Source: Symbiodinium natans
Taxonomy: Eukaryota > Sar > Dinophyceae > Suessiales > Symbiodiniaceae
Direction of reading: 5' to 3'
Assembly (NCBI GenBank): GCA_905221605.1
Contig: CAJNDS010002406.1
Location: forward strand, 374,989-438,988
DNA: 64,000 nt
Each line of letters opens with the position of its first letter. Within the stretch, counting starts at the first letter, position 1. Below are positions 29,901 through 38,449 of this stretch, piece after piece. The translations under genes and the position numbers were made by a program. Under the pieces are notes generated by a model that searched no databases, had not been told where the DNA came from, and saw only the letters and a program-made list of their open reading frames with translations.

Positions 29901-32629
29901 GCCAGCAAATGACGATGATAAGTGAGGACCTCCTCTCCCGAGGGATGTTGGTCGATGCGCAGCGTGGCACGCGCGCGTTGCATACGAAACGCTGCATCTG
30001 AATGCCCCTCCAACACTCCACGGGTCATTTCCGTAAGAGCTCTGGCTAAAACCATGGGATCCGGGACCATCATGCCGCACTCGACGCATCTCCGATGCCA
30101 CCTACCCCAATCCCTCAAGGCCATGACACCTGAGTGTACGTTTTGAATCGGGCAAGGACTTTGAAGGCTTCTTAGCACCAGCCACCTTTCCGCACCACCT
30201 CCAGGCTGATACACGGTAAAAAGGCGAAACAGCAGGCAGGCAGCCACTCCCGTGGCGCGGTGGGCAAGAATGTGGGCTTTTATTGAGGGGTCTAAAGCCT
30301 CAAGTATCATGCCACACGCACGCGAGTTGACCCTGACCCACCTTCCTGAAGCCGAACCCTGTACCTGAGGCTCAATGCTGAGTCTGTCCAGCGGACTTGC
30401 AACACACCACCTGGTGTACGCCTCCCTGCTTACCTGCAACACATGTGCCCACCAAACATGGGAGGAATTGGAAAGGTCACGCATTGGGTTGTGTATGAGC
30501 TCCAACCAATCCTGGAAAATGAGCGACCCGCTTGCCAGCTCTGGAGGCCCTAGCGAGGGAAGAATTGGGAAACCAGGTTTCACAACCTCGTTGTCGCCCT
30601 TATCCATGGTGAGCTGGGCCTGGAGGCCCTGCAGCTGCAACACTCCCACAGTGAGCACTTCTAGCAACGGCTGCTGCACTGGAAACCCTGATGGAGCAAC
30701 CTGAGAACCTGCGTGGCCTGCGACCGCTCCTCCTGGAATGAGCTGCGTGTGTGAACCTAACGCATGCGCGACCCTTCCGGGCGCAGGCGGCGTGTGCTGT
30801 GAACATGGCTGCTGCACCCCCACCCCCTTCACTGACTGCGGAGTCCAAACCCCCTCAACACCGGAGGACGTAGTCTGAACATTCACACCAGTCACCAAAT
30901 CTGACAACAAGTCTGACTCAGCCGAACCCCTTAAGCAAGGATTAGGGGTTTGGGCCTGCGGTGGAAGTGGCATTGAGCCTGTAAAAGATGGAACCTGCGG
31001 TTCCTGCAAACCGTTGGTTGCACCAACGGGCACGCTTGGCGCAGATTGAGTGGCGCCGAAGAGTCCTGCCAGCTCGGCGGCTGGATTGGGACCTTGGACC
31101 TGGGCACCTTGCGCCTGTGCACCTGGGAGTCCTGCCAGAATGGCTGCTGGATTGGGACCTTGGACCTGGGCACCTTGCACCTGTGTACCTGGGAGTCCTT
31201 CCAGCATGGCTGCTGGATTGGGACCTTGGACCTGGGCACCTTGCACCTGTGCACCTGGGAGTCCTGCCAGCACGGCTGCGGGATTGGGACCTTGGACCTG
31301 GGCACCTTGCATGGCACCAGACCTTCCGGCCGGCGTTGCACTGCACACACTTGCACACACGGCTGGTGAGTCGGCACGACTCGATGCCACAACAGTGGCA
31401 TGCTCTGGAAGGCCATCCCTCCCGGGAAGCGATGCAATCGGCACATCGGCTTGCACCCCTCCTAAACTATCTTGAAGCGGGCAACCCTCACTAGGACTAA
31501 CCCCCGTACCAACCAAAGGCCACACTCCTTTGGAGAACCCTTGGTCACTGCACGCATGGTTCGCTTCCATGCCAAACCTTGGCGAAAGCAGATTTGTACT
31601 GACACTCGGTGTCTCATCATCATGCCTTGCCGTCAACACTCTTGCAAAACTCCTCCATGTCTCTGACAGTCTGGGCAATCCACTCCCAAACTCTGGAAAA
31701 AACGACTTCGCATCCGGTGTGCCTAGGCCTCGGGGTCCTAGGCTTCCGCCCGGGGTTTTCTGTTCAGCAACAGGTGGATCCTGTTCCCCACCTTGCTTGT
31801 TCGGCGAATGGGCGTTGTGCTCTGCATCCCCACGCGCCCTTCCCGTAGCCAGTGAATGTCGGATTGCGTCCCCACCGTCCAAAACTGACCCAAATGATCC
31901 AGCTTCCAAACCAGAAGGGGCACCAATCCCAAACGTAGTTTGTGGCCCATCAGTCTCAGCGCCTCCCGCTGAGACTGATGAAGTCACTCCGGTGGTGCTG
32001 TTGCCCTGCCCAAGCGTTGGGCTCATAACCTGCTGGTGTGTACCAGCAGGCATGGAAGGAAACAGTGGACTGCGCGTATTCCCTGAATCCGAATCCATTG
32101 CAGGCACACACTAACGCGGAGATCTTTTACACGCAAGCAACAAAGAAAGGTCCTTGAACTGATAGCTACTTCTAGGGACTGTGGGCTACAGCACCTACAG
32201 TCTGAGATGTTAGTTGTGCTGTACACTATACAAGGTTGAAAGCATGCTCAAGGCTTACTGACTTCTTGGGCCTAATGAGCAAAAGGAAAACAACAAGATA
32301 GGCCATGGCCAAACATGTACAGGTACTACAGTTCAACACTTAGGCTTAGGGCCTAGGGCCTAGGGCCCAGGGCCTAGGGCCCAGGGCCCAGGGCCTGGGG
32401 CCTAGAGCTTAGGGCTTCGGGCTTAGGGCTCAGGGCTTAGGGCTTAGGGCTGAGGGCTTAGGGCTTAGAACTTAGGGTCTAGGGCTTTAGCTGTGGCTTG
32501 GAGATTCTCACGGAAGACCTCCACCCCAAAGCAGCATTGCAATGCATGGCCCTAAGCCGGATACACCCTGCATCCTTTGAAGACAGGTCGGCGCAGCCCA
32601 AAGCCATCCATGTAACCATGGAAGGATGA
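26946..32629 (+). CDS. four-exon gene interrupted by an LTR element in its third intron
   Basis: Exons 26946-27028, 27302-27406, 27661-27775 and 32491-32629 (TGA at 32627; a donor CAT|GTAACC at 32612 is an alternative end). All join in phase (147 codons from the first full codon). Landmarks: VHSVPQVPFEDLSARVVFID, PEDGISSLRMTELQACCCAV, CPCVKLVRQVLPEHGLALAD and then ILTEDLHPKAALQCMALSRI. The third intron starts GG|GTTTGGTTTAGG and ends GGGCTTTAG|C. Without the inserted element it would be about 190 bp of pure degenerate heptamer. The first intron holds CCCCAAAA/CCCTAAA-like repeat at 27065-27300; the second starts GTTTGGGG. Upstream start unresolved; function unknown. Confidence 0.55.
27813..27817. 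other. target-site duplication, left copy (CTTAG)
   Basis: CTTAG directly precedes the LTR element; the same five bases follow it at 32339-32343. The target was a heptamer-like CTTAGG repeat. Confidence 0.85.
27818..28125 (-). repeat. 3' LTR
   Basis: 308 bp; starts TGCTGGTGTGTACCAGCAGG and ends GTTCAACA on the + strand. TGTACA and TATAC motifs lie in the interior. Confidence 0.9.
28126..28143 (-). promoter_or_regulatory. polypurine tract
   Basis: On the minus strand GAAGGAGCGAAGGAGGAG abuts the 3' LTR (TGTTGAAC...). It is purine-only apart from one C, and correctly placed for plus-strand priming. Confidence 0.75.
28426..29409 (-). CDS. retroelement protease frame (truncated Pol)
   Basis: The frame is open from 29409 (its ATG is at 29340) to the stop at 28426. 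Residues 1-125 from the ATG look like a copia-type aspartic protease: ALALVDSGATHPLR with the DSGA active site, a GTLLTPPG-like flap region, IIPMGAVISRLGF and RRGCPYMCKHVALELIAQLE. The remaining 180 residues are Ser/Arg/Asn-rich with no integrase HHCC or RT motif. The frame is +1 to gag and overlaps it by 20 nt, so expression would need a +1 shift or reinitiation. Confidence 0.75.
   Translation of the reverse strand, partial: SLKACCDASRRQESPQTPNPIPQMRSLHVHAQALALVDSGATHPLRQAGAQEEWDTAVEVDVSLGGNVHALARLTCNGTLLTPPGREGTQTIIPMGAVISRLGFRLSWVSDADCAFHHPDGQVIPLVIRRGCPYMCKHVALELIAQLEADVRHERANADGTSQVGLCGSSSEATSRLPRNVEPMSRKLNLRPRNQPRCNASKSGKPHATSVFVAASRLRLGSGKGCGNIRATNSPHDSQSTPVCFKLNAQDSDDNGDADPNRGDSTPGEYDLSDWTHCSNMPALSSRQLLDRPRFVHRRARLTRPCDVNPGVRRKYLLPASDLDAVS
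29390..32098 (-). CDS. gag: retroelement Gag
   Basis: 902 residues from the ATG at 32098, which lies inside the 5' LTR; the ATG at 32026 inside the primer-binding site would give 878. The frame is open from U5 through the PBS. The N-terminal half is Gly/Pro/Gln-rich and holds four copies of a 22-residue repeat (unit AQVQGPNPAA.LAGLPG..., 31075-31316). The centre has a capsid-like helical part (WLVLRSLQSPCPIQNVHSGV, then the acidic/Arg region). The C-terminal part has a CCCH finger (C-x8-C-x5-C-x3-H, near 29700-29760) followed by a CCHC zinc knuckle (C-x2-C-x4-H-x4-C, near 29625-29668). It ends KSEGLL, then TGA at 29390-29392. It packages element RNA; the two-finger arrangement resembles dinoflagellate copia-like Gag proteins. 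Confidence 0.85.
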   Translation of the reverse strand: MDSDSGNTRSPLFPSMPAGTHQQVMSPTLGQGNSTTGVTSSVSAGGAETDGPQTTFGIGAPSGLEAGSFGSVLDGGDAIRHSLATGRARGDAEHNAHSPNKQGGEQDPPVAEQKTPGGSLGPRGLGTPDAKSFFPEFGSGLPRLSETWRSFARVLTARHDDETPSVSTNLLSPRFGMEANHACSDQGFSKGVWPLVGTGVSPSEGCPLQDSLGGVQADVPIASLPGRDGLPEHATVVASSRADSPAVCASVCSATPAGRSGAMQGAQVQGPNPAAVLAGLPGAQVQGAQVQGPNPAAMLEGLPGTQVQGAQVQGPNPAAILAGLPGAQAQGAQVQGPNPAAELAGLFGATQSAPSVPVGATNGLQEPQVPSFTGSMPLPPQAQTPNPCLRGSAESDLLSDLVTGVNVQTTSSGVEGVWTPQSVKGVGVQQPCSQHTPPAPGRVAHALGSHTQLIPGGAVAGHAGSQVAPSGFPVQQPLLEVLTVGVLQLQGLQAQLTMDKGDNEVVKPGFPILPSLGPPELASGSLIFQDWLELIHNPMRDLSNSSHVWWAHVLQVSREAYTRWCVASPLDRLSIEPQVQGSASGRWVRVNSRACGMILEALDPSIKAHILAHRATGVAACLLFRLFTVYQPGGGAERWLVLRSLQSPCPIQNVHSGVMALRDWGRWHRRCVECGMMVPDPMVLARALTEMTRGVLEGHSDAAFRMQRARATLRIDQHPSGEEVLTYHRHLLAEFETLALVQPEVSGGKVAEVSIAGEQANESHSITQKEKPRLPTRKWCKFFVLSRGCRKGSHCEYAHDLSVFSAQDKANRCWKCGSKEHHRKDCRAGRVNEASPQLQPQVQEEPAAQDATNSTQATGPGGDTRRSEAAPQTPALEPREEVHAGQVLPKLFGELVKSEGLL
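31075..31316 (-). repeat. 66-bp tandem repeat in gag
   Basis: CTGGATTGGGACCTTGGACC or a near copy starts at 31081, 31147, 31213 and 31279, an exact 66-bp period. Differences are mostly at the variable alanine/leucine codon. Confidence 0.9.
32007..32030 (-). promoter_or_regulatory. primer-binding site, half-tRNA type
   Basis: Flush with the 5' LTR. The + strand reads AAGCGTTGGGCTCATAACC (32012-32030), matching the D-stem/anticodon-arm part of initiator tRNA-Met, whose anticodon arm is GGGCUCAUAACCC in yeast. Drosophila copia and yeast Ty5 use such an internal half-tRNA primer. The dinoflagellate initiator tRNA was not available for comparison. Confidence 0.75.
32031..32338 (-). repeat. 5' LTR
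   Basis: 308 bp, identical to the 3' LTR except at 32304. It carries the first 68 bases of the gag frame. Confidence 0.9.
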
Positions 32630-32749
32630 AAAAGGGAGGGTTTCCGCGCTTTTGGGTCGTAAAACTACCCTACACCCTAAGTCCCAAACCCCAAACTGTC
32701 CCTGCGCCCGAAACCCGACGCCTAGCTTGCTTGGGGTGGGGCCATCCAG

Positions 32750-32876
32750 GACCCTTCTCTTCGTCCTACGACTTTGGCCAGCGTCCGCAGCCGAGTTGAT
32801 GTGTGGGTGGGATTTCGTGTTGGCGTTTGTCTCAGGGTTTTTGGGGCTTGGGGCCTTGCTTGTGTGGCGTATCTAG
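32750..32876 (+). CDS. candidate terminal exon, membrane segment or alternative frame
   Basis: Acceptor GGGGCCATCCAG|G. One frame runs 42 codons to TAG at 32874 with hydrophobic FVLAFVSGFLGLGALLVW. A second frame (DPSLRPTTLASVRSRVDVWV) would continue the upstream gene in phase 0 to donor AGG|GTTTTTGG. Both are open; the choice is unresolved. Confidence 0.35.
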
Positions 32877-32966
32877 CCACTAGTCCCTGAAGGCCTCAAG
32901 CCAAAGAAGCCCTAAGCCAGACGCTGCGCACTTGAGGCTGTGAAGTTCAACCACGGTGCAAGTATC

Positions 32967-33080
32967 CTAGGACCCAGAGTAGGCCCCCATTCCCTTTCTT
33001 TAGGGTTTAGGTTCCCTCATCAGCCCCTTTGAACCCAAAAAGGGGACCCGTTTTCATTCCTAGGCTACTCTTGGGTCTAG
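32967..33080. mobile_element. MITE-like element, family 4 copy A
   Basis: 114-bp foldback with ends CTAGGACCCAGAGTAGGCC and GGCTACTCTTGGGTCTAG. Interior: TTCCCTCAT...CCAAAAAGGGGACC. Copies at 41547-41664 and 61058-61172 share the interior. Confidence 0.72.
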
Positions 33081-33361
33081 TTAGTATCTGACTATCCTAG
33101 AAACATGCCCCTTATCAAAGTAGGGTACGTAGCTGCAGTAACAACCCCTATATGGTACTGTACCTTCTTTGGGGTTCCTATCATGAAGACTACAGTATGT
33201 TTTGTTTTTTTGTTTTTGTGTTTTGTTTGTTTTGTTGGGGCGGCGGGGGTTTAAGAGTGAATAATGTAGAGGTACGCTATGTTGGCAACTGCCCCCTCTT
33301 CTGCACCCAGACAAAGATCTCACGATGTTTCTGTTGGCTTTTGTTTGTACACAGAACATCT

Positions 33362-33764
33362 CAGCTTTGTGCTGCGCAGAAGAAGTTGAACCGGAGCACA
33401 GTGCCTTGCCCCTCCACCAATGAAATCTTTATGAAGATTCTGAAAATTCTGGATGTGCCCCAGCTTGTCTTCGTGAGGGAGAAGCGGCTACACCCTAAAC
33501 CCTGACATATACATACCCCGAGACCCTCAACCCTAAACCCTCAACCATAAACCCTAAACCCTAAACCCTTTTTGCTGTCCAGGCTGGGCTATCAAGATCA
33601 AGGGCGAATTCTCCGATCTGAAGGTTTGGGTGGAGGCTTCAAAGGCCTGGTGGACGGATTCAGGGGTTTTACCTAAAACATCTGCACTGAACAGTTTTAC
33701 TGAACACATGTACAGTTTCATTCGTGTTAGGGGGATGTGCTTAGGGTTCAGCAACCTTTATTGA
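33362..33764 (+). CDS. two exons, unknown protein
   Basis: 33362-33490 or so: CAAQKKLNRSTVPCPSTNEI followed by FMKILKILDVPQLVFVRE, strong codon bias, running into CCCTAAA repeat (33488-33570). 33573-33764: acceptor TTTGCTGTCCAG|GC, 63 codons (IKIKGEFSDLKVWVEASKAW at the start) to TGA at 33762. A donor GGG|GTTTTA at about 33665 is an alternative. No family recognised. Confidence 0.48.
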
Positions 33765-33847
33765 AAATGAATATCAGTACATTGTCATGCACCCGCCACT
33801 CGCTGACTTAAACCCCGATCGCCCCCCCCCCCCCCCCCCCCCGCCCG

Positions 33848-33950
33848 GAGTTCCAAGAGCATATCGTGAAGCTCTCCCTTGTGAACCATGAACACCAGCT
33901 TATACCCCGAAAATCCCTGAAGCTCCTTCGAGATTCTTGCAAGCTCCATT
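33848..33950 (+). CDS. probable exon after a poly-C tract
   Basis: A run of about 22 C (33822-33842) precedes CGGAG|TTC, then EFQEHIVKLSLVNHEHQLIP and RKSLKLLRDSCK with strong third-position GC. The minus strand is also open here, but the + strand agrees with all neighbouring genes. Confidence 0.42.
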
Positions 33951-33982
33951 GTCCTTAGGGGCCATCGGGGGAGGGGGGAGCC

Positions 33983-34208
33983 CCTAAACCCTAAACCCAA
34001 ACCCCAAACCCCAAACCCCAAACCCCAAACCCCAAACCCCAAACCCCAAACCCCAAACCCTAAACCCTAAACCCTAAACCCTAAACCCTAAACCCTAAAC
34101 CCTAAACCCTAAACCCTAAACCCTAAACCCTAAACCCTAAACCCTAAACCCTAAACCCTAAACCCTAAACCCTAAACCCTAAACCCTAAACCCTAAACCC
34201 AAACCCTA
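33983..34208. repeat. long CCCCAAA/CCCTAAA array
   Basis: About 60 bp of CCCCAAA heptamers, then more than twenty consecutive perfect CCCTAAA units; one of the two longest perfect arrays in the window. Confidence 0.97.
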
Positions 34209-34255
34209 GGGGGGAAGCCCCAAAGGCCCTAAAGGTTCTCACTTCCCTTTGTCAG

Positions 34256-34671
34256 GGAAGTGAGGACCTGGTCGACGGCTACATCTGCTGCGGGGCCCTC
34301 GGAACTTCGTGGCACCGCGGTCTTGCGAAGAGAAGCTGAACGAACCTCTCGGCATGTGGTGTTTAGGGTTTAGGGTTTAGGGTTTAGGGTATAGGGTATA
34401 GGGTTTAGGGTTTAGGGTTTAGGCTTCAGGGTCCTATGGACTTGTCATGCATGTCACAAGCACTGACCCTCGCGGCCCTAAACCTTGCATGGCCCAAACC
34501 CTACATCCCAAACACCCCGAGGGCCTTAAACACCAAAATGAGAAAAGCCCAGAAGCCCTAACCAAACCCTAAACGCAGGAACGATCGTGTGAAGTCTACC
34601 AAAATCAAGGCCATCGGCCATACCACGTGGGCCTGCAGCTCTCCATGCTTTGCATGGCCCTTAGCCTTTGA
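34256..34671 (+). CDS. two exons, unknown protein
   Basis: 34256-34357: acceptor CCCTTTGTCAG|G, frames GSEDLVDGYICCGALGTSWH or EVRTWSTATSAAGPSELRGT both open, donor GTG|GTGTTTAGGG. 34579-34671: acceptor CTAAACGCAG|G, ERSCEVYQNQGHRPYHVGLQ then LSMLCMALSL, TGA at 34669. TTTAGGG repeat (34362-34425) and CCCTAAA-like repeat (34475-34575) lie between them in that order. Confidence 0.45.
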
Positions 34672-34840
34672 GGGTTTCTCTTCGGGACTTGGGCTGGCGT
34701 AACAGGCGTTCGGGAGAAGGCTTCGGGGTTTGAGGAAGGGTGGTTGAGGGCGGGGAGGTCTCTGACCTCCGGCATTGTCCTCTGCAAGGCGCTGCTAGGA
34801 GCACCGAGAGTGGGACATTCTGGCTTTTGTTTAGGCCCGA

Positions 34841-35134
34841 GTGTACATGCTTATTGGTGGACTCCTTTTCCAATCGAATGAAGGCTGTGTGTGTTGTTGG
34901 GCCGTGGAAATACAAAAATCGTCCATACGGTTTCTCCTGGTTTCGTCTGTCTTCGGGTTTCTTCGCCATTATTCGAGGCTAAAGCACCCGCAAGATCACA
35001 AAAACCATTCCAGAGAACCCACAAACCATGCGCCCGAAATCACCTGGGTTGGCTTCAGGCCAACGCTGCTCTTCTCACTCGCTAGAAAAAGCGCAGAATG
35101 GACTACGGACATCTTCTGCAGTCGATGCGCTTAA
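34841..35134 (+). CDS. ORF or exons, unknown protein
   Basis: One frame of 97 codons is open to TAA at 35132; it lacks an ATG at the start. The last part (RPTLLFSLARKSAEWTTDIF) has the best coding bias and may be a terminal exon after TTGGCTTCAG|G. Confidence 0.38.
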   Translation: MYMLIGGLLFQSNEGCVCCWAVEIQKSSIRFLLVSSVFGFLRHYSRLKHPQDHKNHSREPTNHAPEITWVGFRPTLLFSLARKSAEWTTDIFCSRCA

Positions 35135-35448
35135 TCTCAGTGCCCCTCTTGAATGAAGTTTGTGTCTGTGTGTTGTTTTGAATAGAAATTCTGCTTTAGG
35201 GTTACGATCCAAAGTTGAAGCCTGTGCGCAAATTTAGAATGACGGCGGTCTCCATAGCTTGAACACAGATGGCCTAGACCACGGTTCTAAAGAATTCTAC
35301 CTCAAGCCCCTGATTCTACCTGAATAACCTCAAGAGTCCTCAAGCCAAACCTTGAACCCCTAAATCCTAAACCCAAGAACTTTGAGGACAGGCCATGCCC
35401 CTATTTTAAGCCCCCTAAACGCCCGCCTCAAAGGCTCCGACCCGCAAG

Positions 35449-35507
35449 GGTTTGCTGGGAATCTCACGGCGCGCATCTCGGTGCTCATGTCTCCGTGGCT
35501 TTTGAGG
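35449..35507 (+). CDS. small exon ending at a TTTAG-type donor
   Basis: ACCCGCAAG|GG, then FAGNLTARISVLMSPWLLR, donor AGG|GTTTAGTC. Strong bias. Another open stretch follows at about 35605-35710 (SSGFGRRLRTSIFPDYQTRP). From 35710 to 36100 I see no gene. Confidence 0.45.
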
Positions 35508-36103
35508 GTTTAGTCTAAGGTTGAGGCGTTTAGTATGTTTTTTCTACGGGTTGGGTTTAAGTTTCGGGGGTTAGAGGTTCAAAGTTTAGGGGGTAACTTC
35601 AGGTCGTCCGGATTTGGTCGAAGACTTCGGACGTCGATCTTCCCGGATTACCAGACTAGACCCTATACCAGCCAACCGTTCACACTCGCTCGGCAAGCAT
35701 ATCTATCCTAGCTCCGCCCCACCTTGCAGCCCATAGGTTGAGGGTTTAGCATTCTGGATGTTGTGAAGGGCTCCGACTAGCTCCAATAAGCCCTCACACA
35801 TAGCCTCCAGGTCCCTTCTAAGCGTCCCGCCTCTAGTAACTCTAGCAGTCGCTTGATTTTCGCAAGTAGTACTAGCTCATTGTTGTTCTTTGTATGTTAA
35901 TGACGACTATAACTGTCATGAAAAAAGATGATAGTAATAGTTATTCGGAACACCGGTCCCTAGCACCATCATGACGCAGGAACATAAGGTCCTCGCAAAG
36001 CATCTGAGCCATAAAATCACAGAAGCCTAGAGGCCCCGCTAAAAAATATTAATGACAAGAACAATACCCCAACCCTCATCACACGCCAAGCCCTAAACCC
36101 CAA

Positions 36104-37229
36104 ATGGCAGAAGCACAACAGGTGGATAACTTCCAGATCGACCCTGTCGACCTGAACACACGCTGGGGTGGCGGCACGTCAGCGTCTTGGTCTGGGCTGT
36201 GGGCCTTTGTGGGTTCTCCCGCTTAGGGACGGGGGGGAGGCTATTGAGGGTGTTAAGAGCATTCAGGGTATTCAGGATATTTCGGGTATGTATAGGGTAT
36301 TGAGGGTCCTTACTGTATTTAGGGTTTCGAGTTGGGGGCCCTTTGGGATTTTTCCTGTTCTTGGGGTGCATCATTGGGCAGGCTGAGGTGTACTGGCGCG
36401 GCTGAACTGCCCATTTTTGAAGGTCCTATGAGGAGCTCTTTATATCCGGGAGTAGCCAAGTCTTGGGTCTTCCGAACTCTGAACTTCTACGGCCTATAAG
36501 CATTATGAAGCCCAAAGCCCTTGCAGTAGAAGGACTGGCGCAAGAAGCCTCAAACCCTAAACCCTAAACCCTAAACCCTAAACCCTAAACCCTAAACTCT
36601 ACAGCGCTCTCGGCTCCAGGTCTCTTTCGGGGGTTGTGGGCCTTTCACCTGTGTCAACCAGGTAGTCCGACCCAAATCTGTAGGCCTGTAAGGACTCTTC
36701 TCACTCTGGAGCCCGCACTGTGTTCCCTGGACTCTAAACCCCACGGAATATCCGATCTCACCTGTACAGGCCCGCCGAGGGAGAGGAAAGCACGTCTTGG
36801 CCTAAGTGGGCTGCTTCCAGCGACAAGCATCACGAGTGAGGGGGTTTGGGGATGGGAAAGGTCTTGTTTCAGATTGAACCCCCAAAGCCCAAACCCTAAA
36901 CTCCCCAAATTGTCTTGGGATCCAGGCCCAAATCCTCCTGTGTAGAGCTTTAGAGTGAAGCTTAGTCTGTTGCTGTTTCTGTCACTTAGCAGCCTGTAGA
37001 CGCCTTAAAACAGTCGCGCCTGGCAGAGGTCCAGCTGCGAAATTCAGTTTCTTATCGAGATAGGGGCTCTGCATGTTGTTGCCAAGAGGAAAACTGGTGC
37101 GCGCTCCGAATCAACTTGCGATTCCCTTCGCAACTGGCAGCATGGAATGTTGCTTACATTTGCTTACCTCTCCACCCCTCCCCCCCTTTTCCTCGAATTT
37201 ACCAGAATCCCAGAATCGTGCGTTTATGA
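36104..37229 (+). CDS. gene start plus downstream exons, unknown protein
   Basis: ATG at 36104 follows CCCTAAACCCCAA. Exon 1, 36104-36208 (MAEAQQVDNFQIDPVDLNTR..., donor TTT|GTGGGT). A coding stretch ends at 36843 (LLTLEPALCSLDSKPHGISD inside, donor GGG|GTTTGG). Exon 37000-37229 (SVSYRDRGSACCCQEENWCA and FPSQLAAWNVAYICLPLHPS) ends in TGA at 37227. A CCCTAAA array precedes the middle exon (36550-36600). The exons may belong to one gene, but not all phases were tested. Confidence 0.45.
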
Positions 37230-37435
37230 GGGTTGGAAGGCGCTTGAAGACTTATCTTGAATACTACTGGCCTGAAGTGTGCACGACTTAAGGCTTGTAG
37301 TGTTTCGGGGAGATGGGTAGAAGTTGCGAAGGGTTGAGACTTAGTGTTTTGTGTATGCAAAAATCATGGGCGTTCTTACTCCCCATCCAGCCACAGCAGA
37401 ACTGTTGTGTACCAAATCGTGTTTGCCTTTTTCAG

Positions 37436-37569
37436 GGGGGTCACTCGACATGTCACCTCAAAGCACAACGCAGGTTTGAAATCGAGATGGGCGGCAACGG
37501 CCCCGACTTGATCCACCAGGCCGGCCCAACGCCCCATACGGATTGTTCTCACTGTGGGCCTTGTTTGGG
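37436..37569 (+). CDS. probable exon, His/Cys-containing peptide
   Basis: Acceptor CTTTTTCAG|G, 44 codons including GGNGPDLIHQAGPTPHTDCS and HCGPCLG, donor GG|GTACCC. The CxxHCGPC-like spacing might bind metal, but no family is recognised. Confidence 0.48.
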
Positions 37570-37946
37570 GTACCCTAAATGTATCAGGCGCCGTGCTACA
37601 ACGAGGAGGGTTCTGAGGGTTTTGTCGGTGTGTTTGAAGGTTTTCGTGGGCCTCCAAGTTGCGGCGCACGTAATTACACAATCTCAGCGCGTCCCGCACC
37701 CCTGAAACCGCTTGGGACTTATGTATGGCTTGCGGATTAGGTTAGGGTTTAGGGATTTTGGGTTTTGCGGCTTGAGGGCTTTCGCGTTTTAGGGCTTCAG
37801 TATAGTTTAGGGCTATCTATCCATCATAGAGGCAGCATAGCATGGTCACGAGTAGAGCAGTGCCATAAGAGCAATATCAAGTTGTTTTGGCGTTGCTCAT
37901 TCGGAGAAGGGTAAAACACGTAGCTGACAACCCTTCATCGCCACAG

Positions 37947-38056
37947 GCTCTGGGGATTAGACACCCTCAGCCCGATGCGCAATTCAGGGTTTTCGGCTTT
38001 GGGGGCGGAGGTGATCAAGAAGCATCTCGAGAGCGCGATCGTGGCGAAGACGGGAG
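37947..38056 (+). CDS. probable exon, Gly/Arg-rich
   Basis: Acceptor ATCGCCACAG|GCT, 36 codons (PDAQFRVFGFGGGGDQEASR...), donor GGGAG|GTGCTA. A further exon may begin at 38301 after TTCCTTTGCAG. Confidence 0.45.
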
Positions 38057-38449
38057 GTGCTAGAGCTAATGGAATTGAGGTTTCGGGTTGAGAGCGTGCC
38101 TAAGGCTAATAGGGCTTCTATACGAGCTTCTCACATAAACTTGAGGTGGCCACGGTCCGATGGGCACGCATCGGATGGATTTGCAGAGTAGGCGATCACG
38201 TCGGCACATTGGGTTGGAGTTGCTGCGTATGTTTGGGTGTTAGCGCTTGGGGGCCCTAGGGGTTTGGGGCCTTTTGATGGCAGTCGTCTCTTCCTTTGCA
38301 GTTGCGCCGGGAAACTTTCAAAGACTCTGACGGAAACCCCCCTCACCCCCAAGCCATGACCCCCATGAAACCTAAAGCACCATAAGCCCTGAACCCTAAA
38401 CCATGAACCCTGAACCCTAAGCCGCTTGTGGCACGCTGGGAACTGCCAG

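Larger units (their letters stand above)
27818..32338 (-). mobile_element. Ty1/copia-like LTR retrotransposon, non-autonomous
   Basis: A 4521-bp element flanked by the 5-bp duplication CTTAG. Both LTRs are 308 bp, start TG and end CA on the + strand, and differ at a single base (28091 T, 32304 C), which implies a recent insertion. It is transcribed on the minus strand. Order: 5' LTR (32338-32031), primer-binding site, gag (to 29390), protease frame (to 28426), about 285 bp of untranslated sequence, polypurine tract, 3' LTR. Integrase, reverse transcriptase and RNase H are absent, so it must depend on another element. It sits antisense in an intron of the 26946-32629 gene. Confidence 0.9.

Noticed and set aside
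30931-31494. Other frames across the gag repeat, including + strand ORFs
   Set aside because: The 66-bp period keeps every frame open; only the minus-strand gag frame continues to the zinc fingers.
33785-34042. Minus-strand ORF with good coding bias
   Set aside because: Its best part mirrors a + strand frame of equal quality, and its N-terminus is translated CCCCAAA repeat.
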